IMG/VR virus record: IMGVR_UViG_3300027970_000139
Location: 1 to 24,019 of that record
Source: a virus
DNA: 24,019 nucleotides
Reading direction: 5' to 3' (one strand)
Under the pieces are notes generated by a model that made no database searches, was not told where the DNA came from, and saw only the letters and a program-made list of their open reading frames with translations. How positions within the stretch are numbered: the first letter of the stretch is position 1; each line of letters opens with the position of its first letter. The translations under genes and the position numbers were made by a program. This document shows, one piece after another, positions 13,676-20,665 of this stretch.

Positions 13676-13986
13676 GGGATTGGCGCGAGGGACCCCACCG
13701 ATCAGCCCGGCGTGCGATGGAGAAGGCAAGGGCGGCGGTACGCCGCTTGCGCAGCCCTTGCCGAACCGAGCCGCCTGGGCACGGTGCTGGGGCCCCTCGA
13801 GACAACCCAGCCGCCAACTCCCCTGTGCTGCCGACTAGCCGCGGTGGTACTACAGACAGACCAGATGCAGAAGACGGTGTCTCCCTGCTGGAAGGTCAAG
13901 AAGCGTGGCCTGCCTGTCTGCGCATCGGCTGAAAAGGACGCGCCCCAGCTCTACGCCAGGCGGCACCGTCTCTGAGCCCATGGGCT
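13676..13986. other. 311-bp stretch with no convincing gene
   Basis: Both strands have short open frames, but their products are Arg/Ser/Pro-rich shadow-type sequences. The best of a weak set is a plus-strand frame from ATG 13866 to 13975 (MQKTVSPCWKVKKRGLPVC onward), which lacks a ribosome-binding site. No hairpin with a T tract and no CAATAGC motif was seen here. Confidence 0.4.
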
Positions 13987-14271
13987 TTACGGCCCTGGCT
14001 TTTGCTCAAACCTGGAGAGTGCTGCCCCGCCCAGGAGCGCCAGCAGCAGGTTGAGGGTCGAATCAAAGCCGCTCTGGAGTTTCTCGAGGGTGCCGGGGCA
14101 GATCTGACCGACGGGTTTGCCGCCCAGGGCCCGATCGGCGCAGACCCCGGCAGCAAGGGAATAGATCAGCAGTTGGGTGCCAATCACCAGCGCCAGCGTC
14201 TTGAAGACAAATCGCTCCCGATCAAAGGGCGGCTTGGGGCATCTGGGTGCTGGCGGCGGTGCATCACTCAT
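13987..14271 (-). CDS. Holin-like two-TM protein
   Basis: 94 residues from ATG 14271; the minus-strand upstream sequence has AGGA about 10 nt before the start, a usable Shine-Dalgarno. A short Pro-rich cytosol-type N terminus leads to helix one (FVFKTLALVIGTQLLIYSLA, ~21-44), a loop with two Cys (CADRALGGKPVGQICPG), and helix two (STLNLLLALLGGAALS, ~71-86) with a charged tail. Size and topology fit a class II-type holin that opens the membrane at the end of infection. It starts 34 nt after the stop of the C39 peptidase gene on the same strand, the normal endolysin-holin pairing. A different small membrane protein cannot be excluded. Confidence 0.62.
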   Translation of the reverse strand: MSDAPPPAPRCPKPPFDRERFVFKTLALVIGTQLLIYSLAAGVCADRALGGKPVGQICPGTLEKLQSGFDSTLNLLLALLGGAALSRFEQKPGP

Positions 14272-14305
14272 GGACTTGTTCCTGTAACCCTGTCCCTTCT
14301 CCTGC

Positions 14306-15061
14306 TCAGGGATGGCAGGTGAGCAGCCAGCCGGTCCCTGGACCATCGGCCTCCCAGCGGGGCTGCCAGTTCTTCCAGCTGTAGTGCTGGCCGGCGCCGT
14401 TGGTGTTGGCGGTGTAGCCGCCAGCAACCAGATCGGCCTCCCCATTGGGGTCGTTGTGGATGGCGACTGACTCGGTGAAACCGATCACCACACTCCAGTG
14501 GCCGCCGCCTGAGGGTGCTGACACCGGACCGTGATGCAGCCAGCCCACGGCCACCGGCCGGCCCAGGTTGATCTGCTCTTCCAGGGCCTGGCGATCGCCA
14601 TTGGTCGCGAAGTTGGCGATCAGCCCCAAGGAGCGCAATGCCGACAGCTGGGCTTCTGCACTGGTGCTGTCGCCGTACTTGGCACGGATGGCGTTGTATT
14701 CGTCGTCGGAGCCGACCTTGCCCCAGTAGCGAGCGAGCATGGCGCAGCTACTGGAGAAGCACTCGCGGTAGCCGGTGCCGGAGGCGTTGTCGTTCTGGTT
14801 TTCCCAGGCCACCGGTAGGGGATTGGCGTGGGAGGAGGGCTCAGGAGCAGGCGGTGTTGAGGAGAAGGTCTGGCGCCAGGGAGCGGCCTCTGTGAGGACG
14901 GCTGGGTCAGCCGCAATGACGGCCTGGCGGAGCAGCTCGATGCCTGCCAGTTGCTGGGGCTGGGCTTTCCAGGCGTTCCAGAACTGCTCCCAGCGCACAG
15001 CTGTGAACGGCGCTTGGGCGGCAGGAGTGGCAGTCGGAGTCGTTGCGGAAGGAGTGGTCAT
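14306..15061 (-). CDS. C39-like cysteine peptidase, probable phage endolysin
   Basis: 251 residues from ATG 15061 (a frame to 15166 exists but adds poor sequence). A Thr/Pro/Ala-rich start and a helical segment (VRWEQFWNAWKAQPQQLAGI, ~22-41) precede the papain-like domain: YRECFSSSCAMLARYWG with the candidate nucleophile C101 (C106 also present), GGHWSVVIGF with H188, and IHNDPNGEADLV with D204. The order Cys-His-Asp and the spacing match peptidase C39-type domains, also used as cyanophage lysins. A holin-like gene lies immediately downstream. The helical N-terminal part could bind cell wall. It could also be a bacteriocin-style processing peptidase, but no ABC transporter is near. Confidence 0.72.
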   Translation of the reverse strand: MTTPSATTPTATPAAQAPFTAVRWEQFWNAWKAQPQQLAGIELLRQAVIAADPAVLTEAAPWRQTFSSTPPAPEPSSHANPLPVAWENQNDNASGTGYRECFSSSCAMLARYWGKVGSDDEYNAIRAKYGDSTSAEAQLSALRSLGLIANFATNGDRQALEEQINLGRPVAVGWLHHGPVSAPSGGGHWSVVIGFTESVAIHNDPNGEADLVAGGYTANTNGAGQHYSWKNWQPRWEADGPGTGWLLTCHP

Positions 15062-15110
15062 CGCAGCAGGGCAGGCCCCCGCTGTTGCCGTCCCCGGCAA
15101 CCCGTTGACC

Positions 15111-15404
15111 TCAGCCCCTCTTCTTCCAGCGAGACGGGTCTTGCCGTCCATGGACCGCAAGAACAATGATCTCCTCGGACTCGACGCGGAAATAAACGGC
15201 GTAGGGGAAGCGCTGCAGGATCACCCGCCGGATTGGACCGACTACCGCTGGATACCTCAGAGGACGGTCCTGCAGCCGTTGGACGCCATCAGCCAATGCC
15301 TGGGCGAACATCGCTCCAAGCCCTGCTTGGCGTTGCTCATACCAGTTCCGACTTTCGATCGCCTCCTGCTGCGCCTCTAGCAGGAACCTCACCGGCAAGG
15401 TCAT
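15111..15404 (-). CDS. parE: RelE/ParE-family toxin
   Basis: 97 residues from ATG 15404. The pattern VRFLLEAQQEAIESRNWYE, GLGAMFAQALADGVQRL, RPLRYPAVVGPIRRVILQRF, PYAVYFRVESEEIIVLAVHG and final RQDPSRW is the standard ParE/RelE fold ('a..di.ea..wYe.r..glg..f...v......i...P..yp.v...irr..l.rFPy.v.y.v....i.ilav.H.rr.p..W'). ParE proteins poison gyrase; RelE types cut mRNA, and sequence alone does not tell which. The start overlaps the antitoxin stop by 4 nt, the usual antitoxin-first layout. It could be a plasmid or prophage stabilisation module or a defence cargo. Confidence 0.88.
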   Translation of the reverse strand: MTLPVRFLLEAQQEAIESRNWYEQRQAGLGAMFAQALADGVQRLQDRPLRYPAVVGPIRRVILQRFPYAVYFRVESEEIIVLAVHGRQDPSRWKKRG

Positions 15405-15631
15405 GCCAGGTCGAGGTCCTGGCGAACGACATCCCAGTTGATGGCCTCTTCTGGATGCTGTTGATGCCGGGCCCAACGACGCTCAAGTTCAGAGCTCAGC
15501 TCTGCGTCGATCTGGAGGGCCTGCTCCTGCTCAGCGATTGCCAGGCTCTGCCAGAGGGCCATCGCCAGCTCAACCCTCTCAGCCCCTGGCAGCGCCAGCA
15601 ACTCAGCCAGCTTGGTTGCTCCCATCAACAA
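15401..15631 (-). CDS. Antitoxin of the putative addiction-module component family (TIGR02574-like)
   Basis: 76 residues from ATG 15631 (MLMGATKLAELLALPGAERV). The sequence LLALPGAERVELAMALWQSL, an acidic helix with LSSELERRWARHQQHPEEAI, and the ending NWDVVRQDL match the short helical antitoxins of TIGR02574, which pair with ParE/RelE-like toxins. It presumably masks the toxin encoded directly downstream and may repress their shared promoter. That promoter would lie in 15632-15713, the same gap that holds the CGGCAATAGC motif for the divergent capsid gene. Confidence 0.85.
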   Translation of the reverse strand: MLMGATKLAELLALPGAERVELAMALWQSLAIAEQEQALQIDAELSSELERRWARHQQHPEEAINWDVVRQDLDLA

Positions 15632-15670
15632 GCCTGTCTGACCGGATCTTCAACGCTAGCGGCAGCTGCT

Positions 15671-15706
15671 CGGCAATAGCCCCTGACCTCCCTGGGGCTG
15701 CGCCCC
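15671..15706 (+). promoter_or_regulatory. CGGCAATAGC motif and GC hairpin leader of the capsid gene
   Basis: CGGCAATAGC (15671-15680) is followed after 13 nt by the hairpin GGGGC-TGC-GCCCC (15694-15706), and 7 nt later by the capsid ATG. The fibre gene at 20120 has the same arrangement with 14 nt and 7 nt. No Shine-Dalgarno is visible. If the motif is a -10 element, the hairpin would sit near the 5' end of the capsid mRNA. Confidence 0.55.
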
Positions 15707-15713
15707 CTGTGCC

Positions 15714-16646
15714 ATGGGCCTCACCCTGATCGAGGCAGCCAAATACGAGAACCGGCTCGAGCACCTGGCCGTGCTCAAGACCTTCTCAGAAGGCGAATTG
15801 CTCGCCCGGCTGCCGTTCATGAACATCGCCGGCAGCGGCCTCTTTTATTCGGCCGAGCAGGAACTGCCCTCGGTTGGCTTCCGCGCGGTGAATGAGGGCT
15901 ACACCCAGAGCTACGGCGTGGTGGACCAGCGCGCAGAAGCGGTGCACCTGTTCGGTGGTGACGTGGATGTGGACCGCTCGATCGTGGACCTGATGGGCCC
16001 TGAGGCCCGGGCCAGCCAGATCGAGATGAAGGTGCGCTCCATGCGCCTCACCCTGGAGGCGACCGTGATCAACGGCGACACCAGCGCCAACCCGCGGGCC
16101 TTTGACGGGCTGAGCAAGCGCCTGCAGCCCGGCGATGCGATGGCGATCGACAACAGTGCTGGCGCCGGTGCTGCCGGAGCCCCGCTCGATTTCGATCGCC
16201 TCGATGAGCTGATCGATTCGGTGAATGCCTATGGCGGCAGCAAGGTGCTGGTGATGAGCAAGGCGATGCGCCGCCAGCTCAATGCCCTGGCCCGCAGCAC
16301 CATGGGCGGCGGGGTGTATCAGACCAGCACCAACTCCTACGGGATGACGGTGCACCGCTACCAGGACTGCGACATCTTGACGGTGGACCGCGATGCCCAG
16401 GGCGTCGAGGTGATGGGCTACGACGAGGCGGGCGGCACCAGCTCGATCTACTGCTGCACCTTTGGCGATCAGGGCGTCACCGGACTGCAGGGTCCCTTTC
16501 AGGGGCGGTATGGGATTTCGGTGCGGGATCTGGGCGAGGTGCCCGACGCCCCGGTGTTTCGCACCCGCGTCGATTGGTACGTGGGCTTTGCCGTGCTGCA
16601 AAGCCGCGCTGCTGGCCGCCTCTACAACATCACCCCTGCTAATTGA
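15714..16646 (+). CDS. Major capsid protein (HK97-fold type)
   Basis: 310 residues from ATG 15714. It follows the ~310-residue capsid family whose members begin 'LTLaeAAk', followed by 'LPF..i.G.gl.Y..e..lP...fRavnEgYt.s.g': here LTLIEAAKYENRLEH, LPFMNIAGSGLFYSAEQELP and VGFRAVNEGYTQSYGVV. Then come HLFGGDVDVDRSIVDLMG, TLEATVINGDTSANPRAFDG and the C-terminal P-domain region VFRTRVDWYVGFAVLQSRAA. It forms the icosahedral shell. No maturation protease is visible in the window. The gene begins the second rightward late block, 83 bp from the divergent toxin-antitoxin genes. Confidence 0.9.
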   Translation: MGLTLIEAAKYENRLEHLAVLKTFSEGELLARLPFMNIAGSGLFYSAEQELPSVGFRAVNEGYTQSYGVVDQRAEAVHLFGGDVDVDRSIVDLMGPEARASQIEMKVRSMRLTLEATVINGDTSANPRAFDGLSKRLQPGDAMAIDNSAGAGAAGAPLDFDRLDELIDSVNAYGGSKVLVMSKAMRRQLNALARSTMGGGVYQTSTNSYGMTVHRYQDCDILTVDRDAQGVEVMGYDEAGGTSSIYCCTFGDQGVTGLQGPFQGRYGISVRDLGEVPDAPVFRTRVDWYVGFAVLQSRAAGRLYNITPAN

Positions 16647-16649
16647 GCC

Positions 16650-17078
16650 ATGAACGGCAATCCCTTGCTTGATGCGGAGACCACCTTGGTGGGCTGGACC
16701 AACCGCAGCGCCATACGCAACTTGGAGCGCACCTTCCTCTCTGGAGAAGAGGTGCTGCTTACAACCAAGCTCGATGCGGCGTCACGCTTCTCAGTAGTAG
16801 CAAGTAATCCAGGCTCTGCTGCTGCAGTTGAAATTCAGGTGTCCTTTGCGCCTGTGCTGCGTGATGGCACAACCGGCAGCTGGGTGGTTGCAGCCACCGT
16901 GGCACTACCAGCAGAAGGCGGGCGGGTGGAGGCGTTCATCAGTGGACGTGACATTCAGCTCAATGCAGCTGATTTAGCCGATGTGGATCTGCCGGCGGTC
17001 TGCTTTGCCAAAGCGGAGGTGAGCCCCGAGACCCCAGAGGGGATGCACGTAGGACTTACCGCCACCATCCCCGCTTGA
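16650..17078 (+). CDS. Beta-rich virion-type protein, possibly capsid decoration
   Basis: 142 residues from ATG 16650, 3 nt after the capsid gene. Alternating strands such as EEVLLTTKLDAASRFSVVA, AVEIQVSFAPVLRDG, SWVVAATVALPAEGGRVEA and GMHVGLTATIPA suggest an all-beta sandwich without enzyme motifs. Directly downstream of the capsid gene, the commonest roles are decoration or head-stabilising protein; a connector role is an alternative. No family was recognised by name. Confidence 0.6.
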   Translation: MNGNPLLDAETTLVGWTNRSAIRNLERTFLSGEEVLLTTKLDAASRFSVVASNPGSAAAVEIQVSFAPVLRDGTTGSWVVAATVALPAEGGRVEAFISGRDIQLNAADLADVDLPAVCFAKAEVSPETPEGMHVGLTATIPA

Positions 17079-17083
17079 GCGCC

Positions 17084-17809
17084 ATGACGACTCTTGTGCG
17101 CCATGACCTCATAGACCCCGCCATTCCTGAGGGGATGGTGCGGATCAGTGCTGGAGCAGAGCACCGCTTTATTTGGCCGGTGCACCTAGGCGGCTGGCAA
17201 AGCCTGGGCTGGCAGCTGCAAGAAGCTGGATCAGATCTACCGGATGCACCTACTAACGGTGCAGATCTGCCAGGCGCACCTACCGGTGCTGATCTGTCAT
17301 ACGCACCTACCGGTGCTGATCTGTCATACGCACCTACCGGTGCTGATCTGTCATACGCACCTACCGGTGCTGATCTGTCATACGCACCTACCGGTGCTGA
17401 TCTGTCATACGCACCTACCGGTGCGACACCAGAAGAGCTGCTGCCTGGCTTCGTCCCAACCGATCTGATCGCCCTGGAGCCAGAAGAAGTAGCTCAGCCA
17501 CTGCCTGCCGTTGAACCAGAAGCAGTGCCAGAAGCGGAATGGGAACCGGAGCCCGAACCAGAGCCTGAACCAGCAGCTGAGCCAGGGTCAGCAGCTGAGC
17601 CCAAGCCAGATGCAGCCCCTGCGCCAGTAGCAGCGCCTGATTTTCAGGCCATGACTAAGGCGCAGATCCTTGAGCATTGCTCCAGCGTTTATGGCGTCGA
17701 GCTCGATGGCAGCCAAACCAAGGCAGAGCTGGTGGAGCAGGCCACGGCACTTGCGCAGTCATCCGAGCAGCTGCTCCCAGATGTGCTGCTGGATGACCCC
17801 CTGATTTAA
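17084..17809 (+). CDS. Virion-type protein with a nonapeptide repeat array and a HeH/Rho-N-like C terminus
   Basis: 241 residues from ATG 17084 (a TTG at 17075 is possible). Residues ~1-50 form a small beta region (RISAGAEHRFIWPVHLGGW). Then come five exact and two variant copies of the nonapeptide ADLSYAPTG, encoded by a 27-bp tandem repeat. Next is an acidic Glu/Pro stretch (EPEPEPEPEPAAEPG type). The protein ends with MTKAQILEHCSSVYGVEL and QTKAELVEQATAL, the two-helix pattern of HeH/LEM or Rho N-terminal domains often appended to phage head-region proteins. The middle is probably an extended spacer. Its length is likely to vary between relatives by copy-number change. Molecular role unknown. 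Confidence 0.65.
   Translation: MTTLVRHDLIDPAIPEGMVRISAGAEHRFIWPVHLGGWQSLGWQLQEAGSDLPDAPTNGADLPGAPTGADLSYAPTGADLSYAPTGADLSYAPTGADLSYAPTGADLSYAPTGATPEELLPGFVPTDLIALEPEEVAQPLPAVEPEAVPEAEWEPEPEPEPEPAAEPGSAAEPKPDAAPAPVAAPDFQAMTKAQILEHCSSVYGVELDGSQTKAELVEQATALAQSSEQLLPDVLLDDPLI
17246..17424 (+). repeat. 27-bp coding minisatellite built on the GCACC-TACC-GGTGC palindrome
   Basis: Five identical 27-bp units run from 17290 to 17424, each ending in GCACCTACCGGTGC. They are preceded by a diverged unit (17263-17289) and an older interrupted copy (17246-17262, GCACC-TACTAAC-GGTGC). The exact identity implies recent expansion or gene conversion. Each unit can form a hairpin. There are no spacers of unique sequence, so this is not a CRISPR array. 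Confidence 0.9.
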
Positions 17810-17822
17810 CGAGGTTCAGCAG

Positions 17823-18638
17823 ATGACCATGGCCACGCGCACCAGCGTTGCGATCAGCAGTGGTGGCATCAGCGCGCAGCTGATCCGCCTGCTGCCGCCT
17901 GTGGGTTGCCCTGGTGAGGCGGTGTGGGTGCCGCCCAATGAGGTGCAGCGCTGGGAGCAGCTGGGGTTTGGGCGTGCGCCTATCCCAGCGGCTGATCTGG
18001 AGCTGAGCTGGCAGCCTGCTGGCCCGGAGTCGGGCGGGCTGATCCCGATCGAGCTGCTGCTCAACCCACGCACCACGCCCCCCAATGCGGTGACGGTGGA
18101 CTGGGGCGATGGGGTGAGCGAGACCCTGCCCTGGCCGGCAGGCGGCGATGGCAATGGCCGGCTGCAGCACGGCTACACCAGCCGCAGCGATTACACGATC
18201 ACCGCTGAGCTGAGCGGCAATGGCATCACGGCTGCTGTGCTGGTGAGCCTGGCGGGCTGTCCGATCTGGCAGCCCGAGCTCACCCCACCACCCGATGGCG
18301 GAGGCAGTGGATCAACGCCTGGGGTGTTGCTGCCCCTGATCCCTGGCGCTGGCATTGCGGGCGGTGCCTACAACGGCAGCAGCAGCCAGCAGTGGAGCCT
18401 GCAGGCCTGGGCTGGCGGCACCAGTGCTGGTGGTGTGCCGCCCAGCGATGGATCGAGCGCCATGTTCCTCTGCGCTGATGGCAGCTGGGCAATCCCGCCT
18501 GGCGGCAGTGGTGCTGGCAGTGGTGATGGCAGCCGCTGGTTCAACGGTGATGGACCGCCTGGGACCGTTGCCGGTGCTGAACCTGGTGACTACTACCTCG
18601 ATGGCATCAGCGGCCTCTTCTACGTGCTGGAGAACTGA
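17823..18638 (+). CDS. Fibre/tail-tip-like structural protein with a PKD-like domain
   Basis: 271 residues from ATG 17823, with GAGG 9-10 nt upstream, one of the few real Shine-Dalgarno sites here. The first ~85 residues hold a small beta domain (VAISSGGISAQLIRLLPPVG, VWVPPNEVQRWEQLGF). Residues ~90-145 contain AVTVDWGDGVSETLPW and HGYTSRSDYTITAEL, the WGDG and 'Y...g.Yt.t' marks of PKD-like Ig folds. A Gly/Ser/Pro-rich region then leads to a C terminus RWFNGDGPPG with GDYYLDGISGLFYVL, which is shared with the fibre gene at 20120. It probably belongs to the adsorption apparatus and may be the adaptor nearest the virion. Confidence 0.65.
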   Translation: MTMATRTSVAISSGGISAQLIRLLPPVGCPGEAVWVPPNEVQRWEQLGFGRAPIPAADLELSWQPAGPESGGLIPIELLLNPRTTPPNAVTVDWGDGVSETLPWPAGGDGNGRLQHGYTSRSDYTITAELSGNGITAAVLVSLAGCPIWQPELTPPPDGGGSGSTPGVLLPLIPGAGIAGGAYNGSSSQQWSLQAWAGGTSAGGVPPSDGSSAMFLCADGSWAIPPGGSGAGSGDGSRWFNGDGPPGTVAGAEPGDYYLDGISGLFYVLEN

Positions 18639-18641
18639 GCG

Positions 18642-20045
18642 ATGCCCTGGAGCCAGATCACCAACATCAAGGGGCCCCCAGGCGAAAAAGGGGAGGCGGG
18701 GCTGGCCAACGGCAGCTTCTCCAAGCTGCTGACCACACACCTGGATCTCTACGTCTCAACAAGCGGCAGCGACAGCACCGGCGATGGCACAGAAGCTCTG
18801 CCCTGGGCGACGCCACACCGGGCGATGCGTGAGCTGTTTGCCTACATCATCACGCCGGAGGCCTCAGCGACGGTTCACATCGCCGATGGCCAGTACACCT
18901 TCTCTGAGCCGCTGGAGATCGGCCATCCCAACGGAGAGCGGATCAAGGTATTGGGCGGCTCAGTGGGCAGCAGTAAACCCTCCAGCAGTGACCTCACCGG
19001 CAATGCTGAAACCGGCAACACCGCCGGCAGCCTGGCCTTCAATGACGCCGTGCTGGCTGGCTACTACAACACCCGCTGGCAATTCAATGCACCGCAAGCG
19101 CTGCTCTGTTCATCTGGCAATGGTGTGACGCTGGATCGAATCCTGGTGCGCGGTGCCGGCCAGACCACCACGGCGGGGCTCTCGCTCAAGGGTGGCTCCG
19201 TCAACCTCGGAACCAACTATTCCGGCAACGTGGCCTTCTGCAATTGCAGCCTGGGCGTTGGGGTTGCGGCCAGAAGCCTCAAGGCTCCTGGCATTCAGAT
19301 TGTCAACTGCAACACCGGGCTCAGAGTCAGCGGCGGAACTGCCGAGCTGGACTCGCTTGTGGTGGCCAACTGCAGCGAGCATGGCATCGACTGCAGTGGC
19401 GGCTATCTGCAGGCGATGACTGCCACCAGCCAGCGCAATGGCTCAAGCGGTGTGCGCGCTTACGGCGCGGCGGTGGTGGAGTTCAGCTACTCCAACTGCT
19501 CGTTCAACAACGGAGATGGGATTGAGGCCCGCGGCGCGGCCACGGTGACGGCAAACAGCAGCAAGCTCCGCAACCAAACCAGATCAGGTGCTGTGGCAGG
19601 TGGTAGCGCCAGCGTGAGCCTCGATAGCGCCCAGCTCTCGGGCAACCAGATGGATGGATTGAACGCAGCTGAGCACGCCACGCTCAGCGCCGGCTATGCC
19701 CAGATCCTCAGCAACGGCCAGGTGGGGCTCAGCCTGAGCGGCTGCGCGACGGTGAAAGCATCTGGGGCCTCTATCTCCAGCCACCCGCAGGTGGGGGTGA
19801 GTGTGAATGGCCCGGCCTACCTCGATGCCTGGGGCGCGACGATCAGCAGCAACACCGGTGGCGGGGTGAGCATCCAGCAGGGCGGATCGGCCTATCTGGT
19901 GCAGGCATCGCTGCCTGGCAACGGCGGGACGGGCATCAAGGTCCAGGGCGATGGCTACGTCGATTTCACTGGGGGGGATCCGTCGGTGACGCTCTCCCCT
20001 GCTGCCAACACGCTCGGCAACGGCAGGGGTTACATCAGCAGATAG
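18642..20045 (+). CDS. Tail spike with right-handed beta-helix
   Basis: 467 residues from ATG 18642, 3 nt after the previous gene. A short N-terminal adaptor MPWSQITNIKGPPGEKGEAG with collagen triplets leads to DLYVSTSGSDSTGDGTEALP and WATPHRAMREL, the entry motif of pectate-lyase-like spikes. From ~130 to the end, strands recur every ~22 residues with a G-I-x-x (GIDCSGG, GSSGVRAYG, GDGIEARG, VGLSLSGCATV, GVSVNGPAYLD, GGVSIQQGGSAYL), the coils of a parallel beta-helix. Such spikes bind and often cut surface polysaccharide, though catalytic residues cannot be assigned by eye. Ser, Asn and Cys line many turns. Confidence 0.85.
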   Translation: MPWSQITNIKGPPGEKGEAGLANGSFSKLLTTHLDLYVSTSGSDSTGDGTEALPWATPHRAMRELFAYIITPEASATVHIADGQYTFSEPLEIGHPNGERIKVLGGSVGSSKPSSSDLTGNAETGNTAGSLAFNDAVLAGYYNTRWQFNAPQALLCSSGNGVTLDRILVRGAGQTTTAGLSLKGGSVNLGTNYSGNVAFCNCSLGVGVAARSLKAPGIQIVNCNTGLRVSGGTAELDSLVVANCSEHGIDCSGGYLQAMTATSQRNGSSGVRAYGAAVVEFSYSNCSFNNGDGIEARGAATVTANSSKLRNQTRSGAVAGGSASVSLDSAQLSGNQMDGLNAAEHATLSAGYAQILSNGQVGLSLSGCATVKASGASISSHPQVGVSVNGPAYLDAWGATISSNTGGGVSIQQGGSAYLVQASLPGNGGTGIKVQGDGYVDFTGGDPSVTLSPAANTLGNGRGYISR

Positions 20046-20073
20046 GAGCCGATGGTCAACCGAGCGGCTTGAT

Positions 20074-20112
20074 CGGCAATAGCAGCTGAGATCACACCGG
20101 GCTGCGGGCCCG
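20074..20112 (+). promoter_or_regulatory. CGGCAATAGC motif and GC hairpin leader of the collagen-like fibre gene
   Basis: CGGCAATAGC (20074-20083), 14 nt, hairpin CGGGC-TGCGG-GCCCG (20098-20112), 7 nt, ATG 20120. The hairpin shares GGGCTGCG with that of the capsid leader. This gap separates the spike from the next two fibre genes and implies that these have their own transcript. Confidence 0.55.
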
Positions 20113-20119
20113 CTGAACC

Positions 20120-20665
20120 ATGGCTTGGGTGGCAGCCGGCTCCTTAAAAGGACCGCAAGGCATTCAGGGTCTGCCGGGTGTAGACGGCCCGGCTGGACCG
20201 GCCGGAGCAGACGGTGCCCAGGGCATCCAAGGCGAGCAGGGCATTGCCGGACCAGAAGGCCCCCAGGGCCAGCAGGGCATCCAGGGTGCTGCGGGTCTGG
20301 GCATCACCTTTAAGGGTCAGGTAGCAACAGAAACGGAGTTGCCGGTTGATGCGGCCCAGGGCGATGCCTACATCGTGCAGGCCGATGACTCCTTCTGGGT
20401 GTGGGATGCGGCCAGCAGCAGCTGGGTGACTGGCGGCTCGATCCAGGGGCCCCAGGGCATTGCAGGCCCCCAAGGCCCGCAGGGCCTGCAGGGAGACGTC
20501 GGGCCCCAGGGCATTCAGGGTCTCGATGGCCCAGCTGGCATTCAGGGCGTGCGCGGCACCGGCTGGTTCAACGGCAGCGGTGCCCCTGCAGCTGAGATCC
20601 CTGGCTCAATTCCTGGCGACCTGTATCTGGACAAGGACAGCGGTGATGTCTACACGCTGAGCTGA
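20120..20665 (+). CDS. Collagen-like phage fibre protein
   Basis: 181 residues from ATG 20120. MAWVAAGSLKGPQGIQG opens a first Gly-X-Y tract (~10-58), interrupted by a compact domain (~59-105) GITFKGQVATETELP, AQGDAYIVQADDSFWVWD. A second Gly-X-Y tract (~110-150) and the ending GTGWFNGSGAPAAEIPGS with PGDLYLDKDSGDVYTLS follow. Collagen tracts form trimeric rods in phage fibres; the two globular pieces recur in many phage fibres as a 'GDayiV' domain and a 'WFnGsG.P....GdlYLd..tGdvY' tip. The same end occurs at 18638. Stop and next ATG are adjacent. Confidence 0.85.
   Translation: MAWVAAGSLKGPQGIQGLPGVDGPAGPAGADGAQGIQGEQGIAGPEGPQGQQGIQGAAGLGITFKGQVATETELPVDAAQGDAYIVQADDSFWVWDAASSSWVTGGSIQGPQGIAGPQGPQGLQGDVGPQGIQGLDGPAGIQGVRGTGWFNGSGAPAAEIPGSIPGDLYLDKDSGDVYTLS

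Noticed and set aside
13493-13975. 160-residue plus-strand ORF
   Set aside because: Its first half is the antisense of the small minus-strand gene with a good terminator, and the rest lacks conserved-looking sequence or an RBS.
15786-16601. 271-residue minus-strand frame opposite the capsid gene
   Set aside because: His/Val/Ala-biased shadow; the plus strand encodes an unmistakable capsid protein.
17246-17424. CRISPR-like repeat array
   Set aside because: Units are contiguous with no unique spacers and are translated as a nonapeptide repeat.
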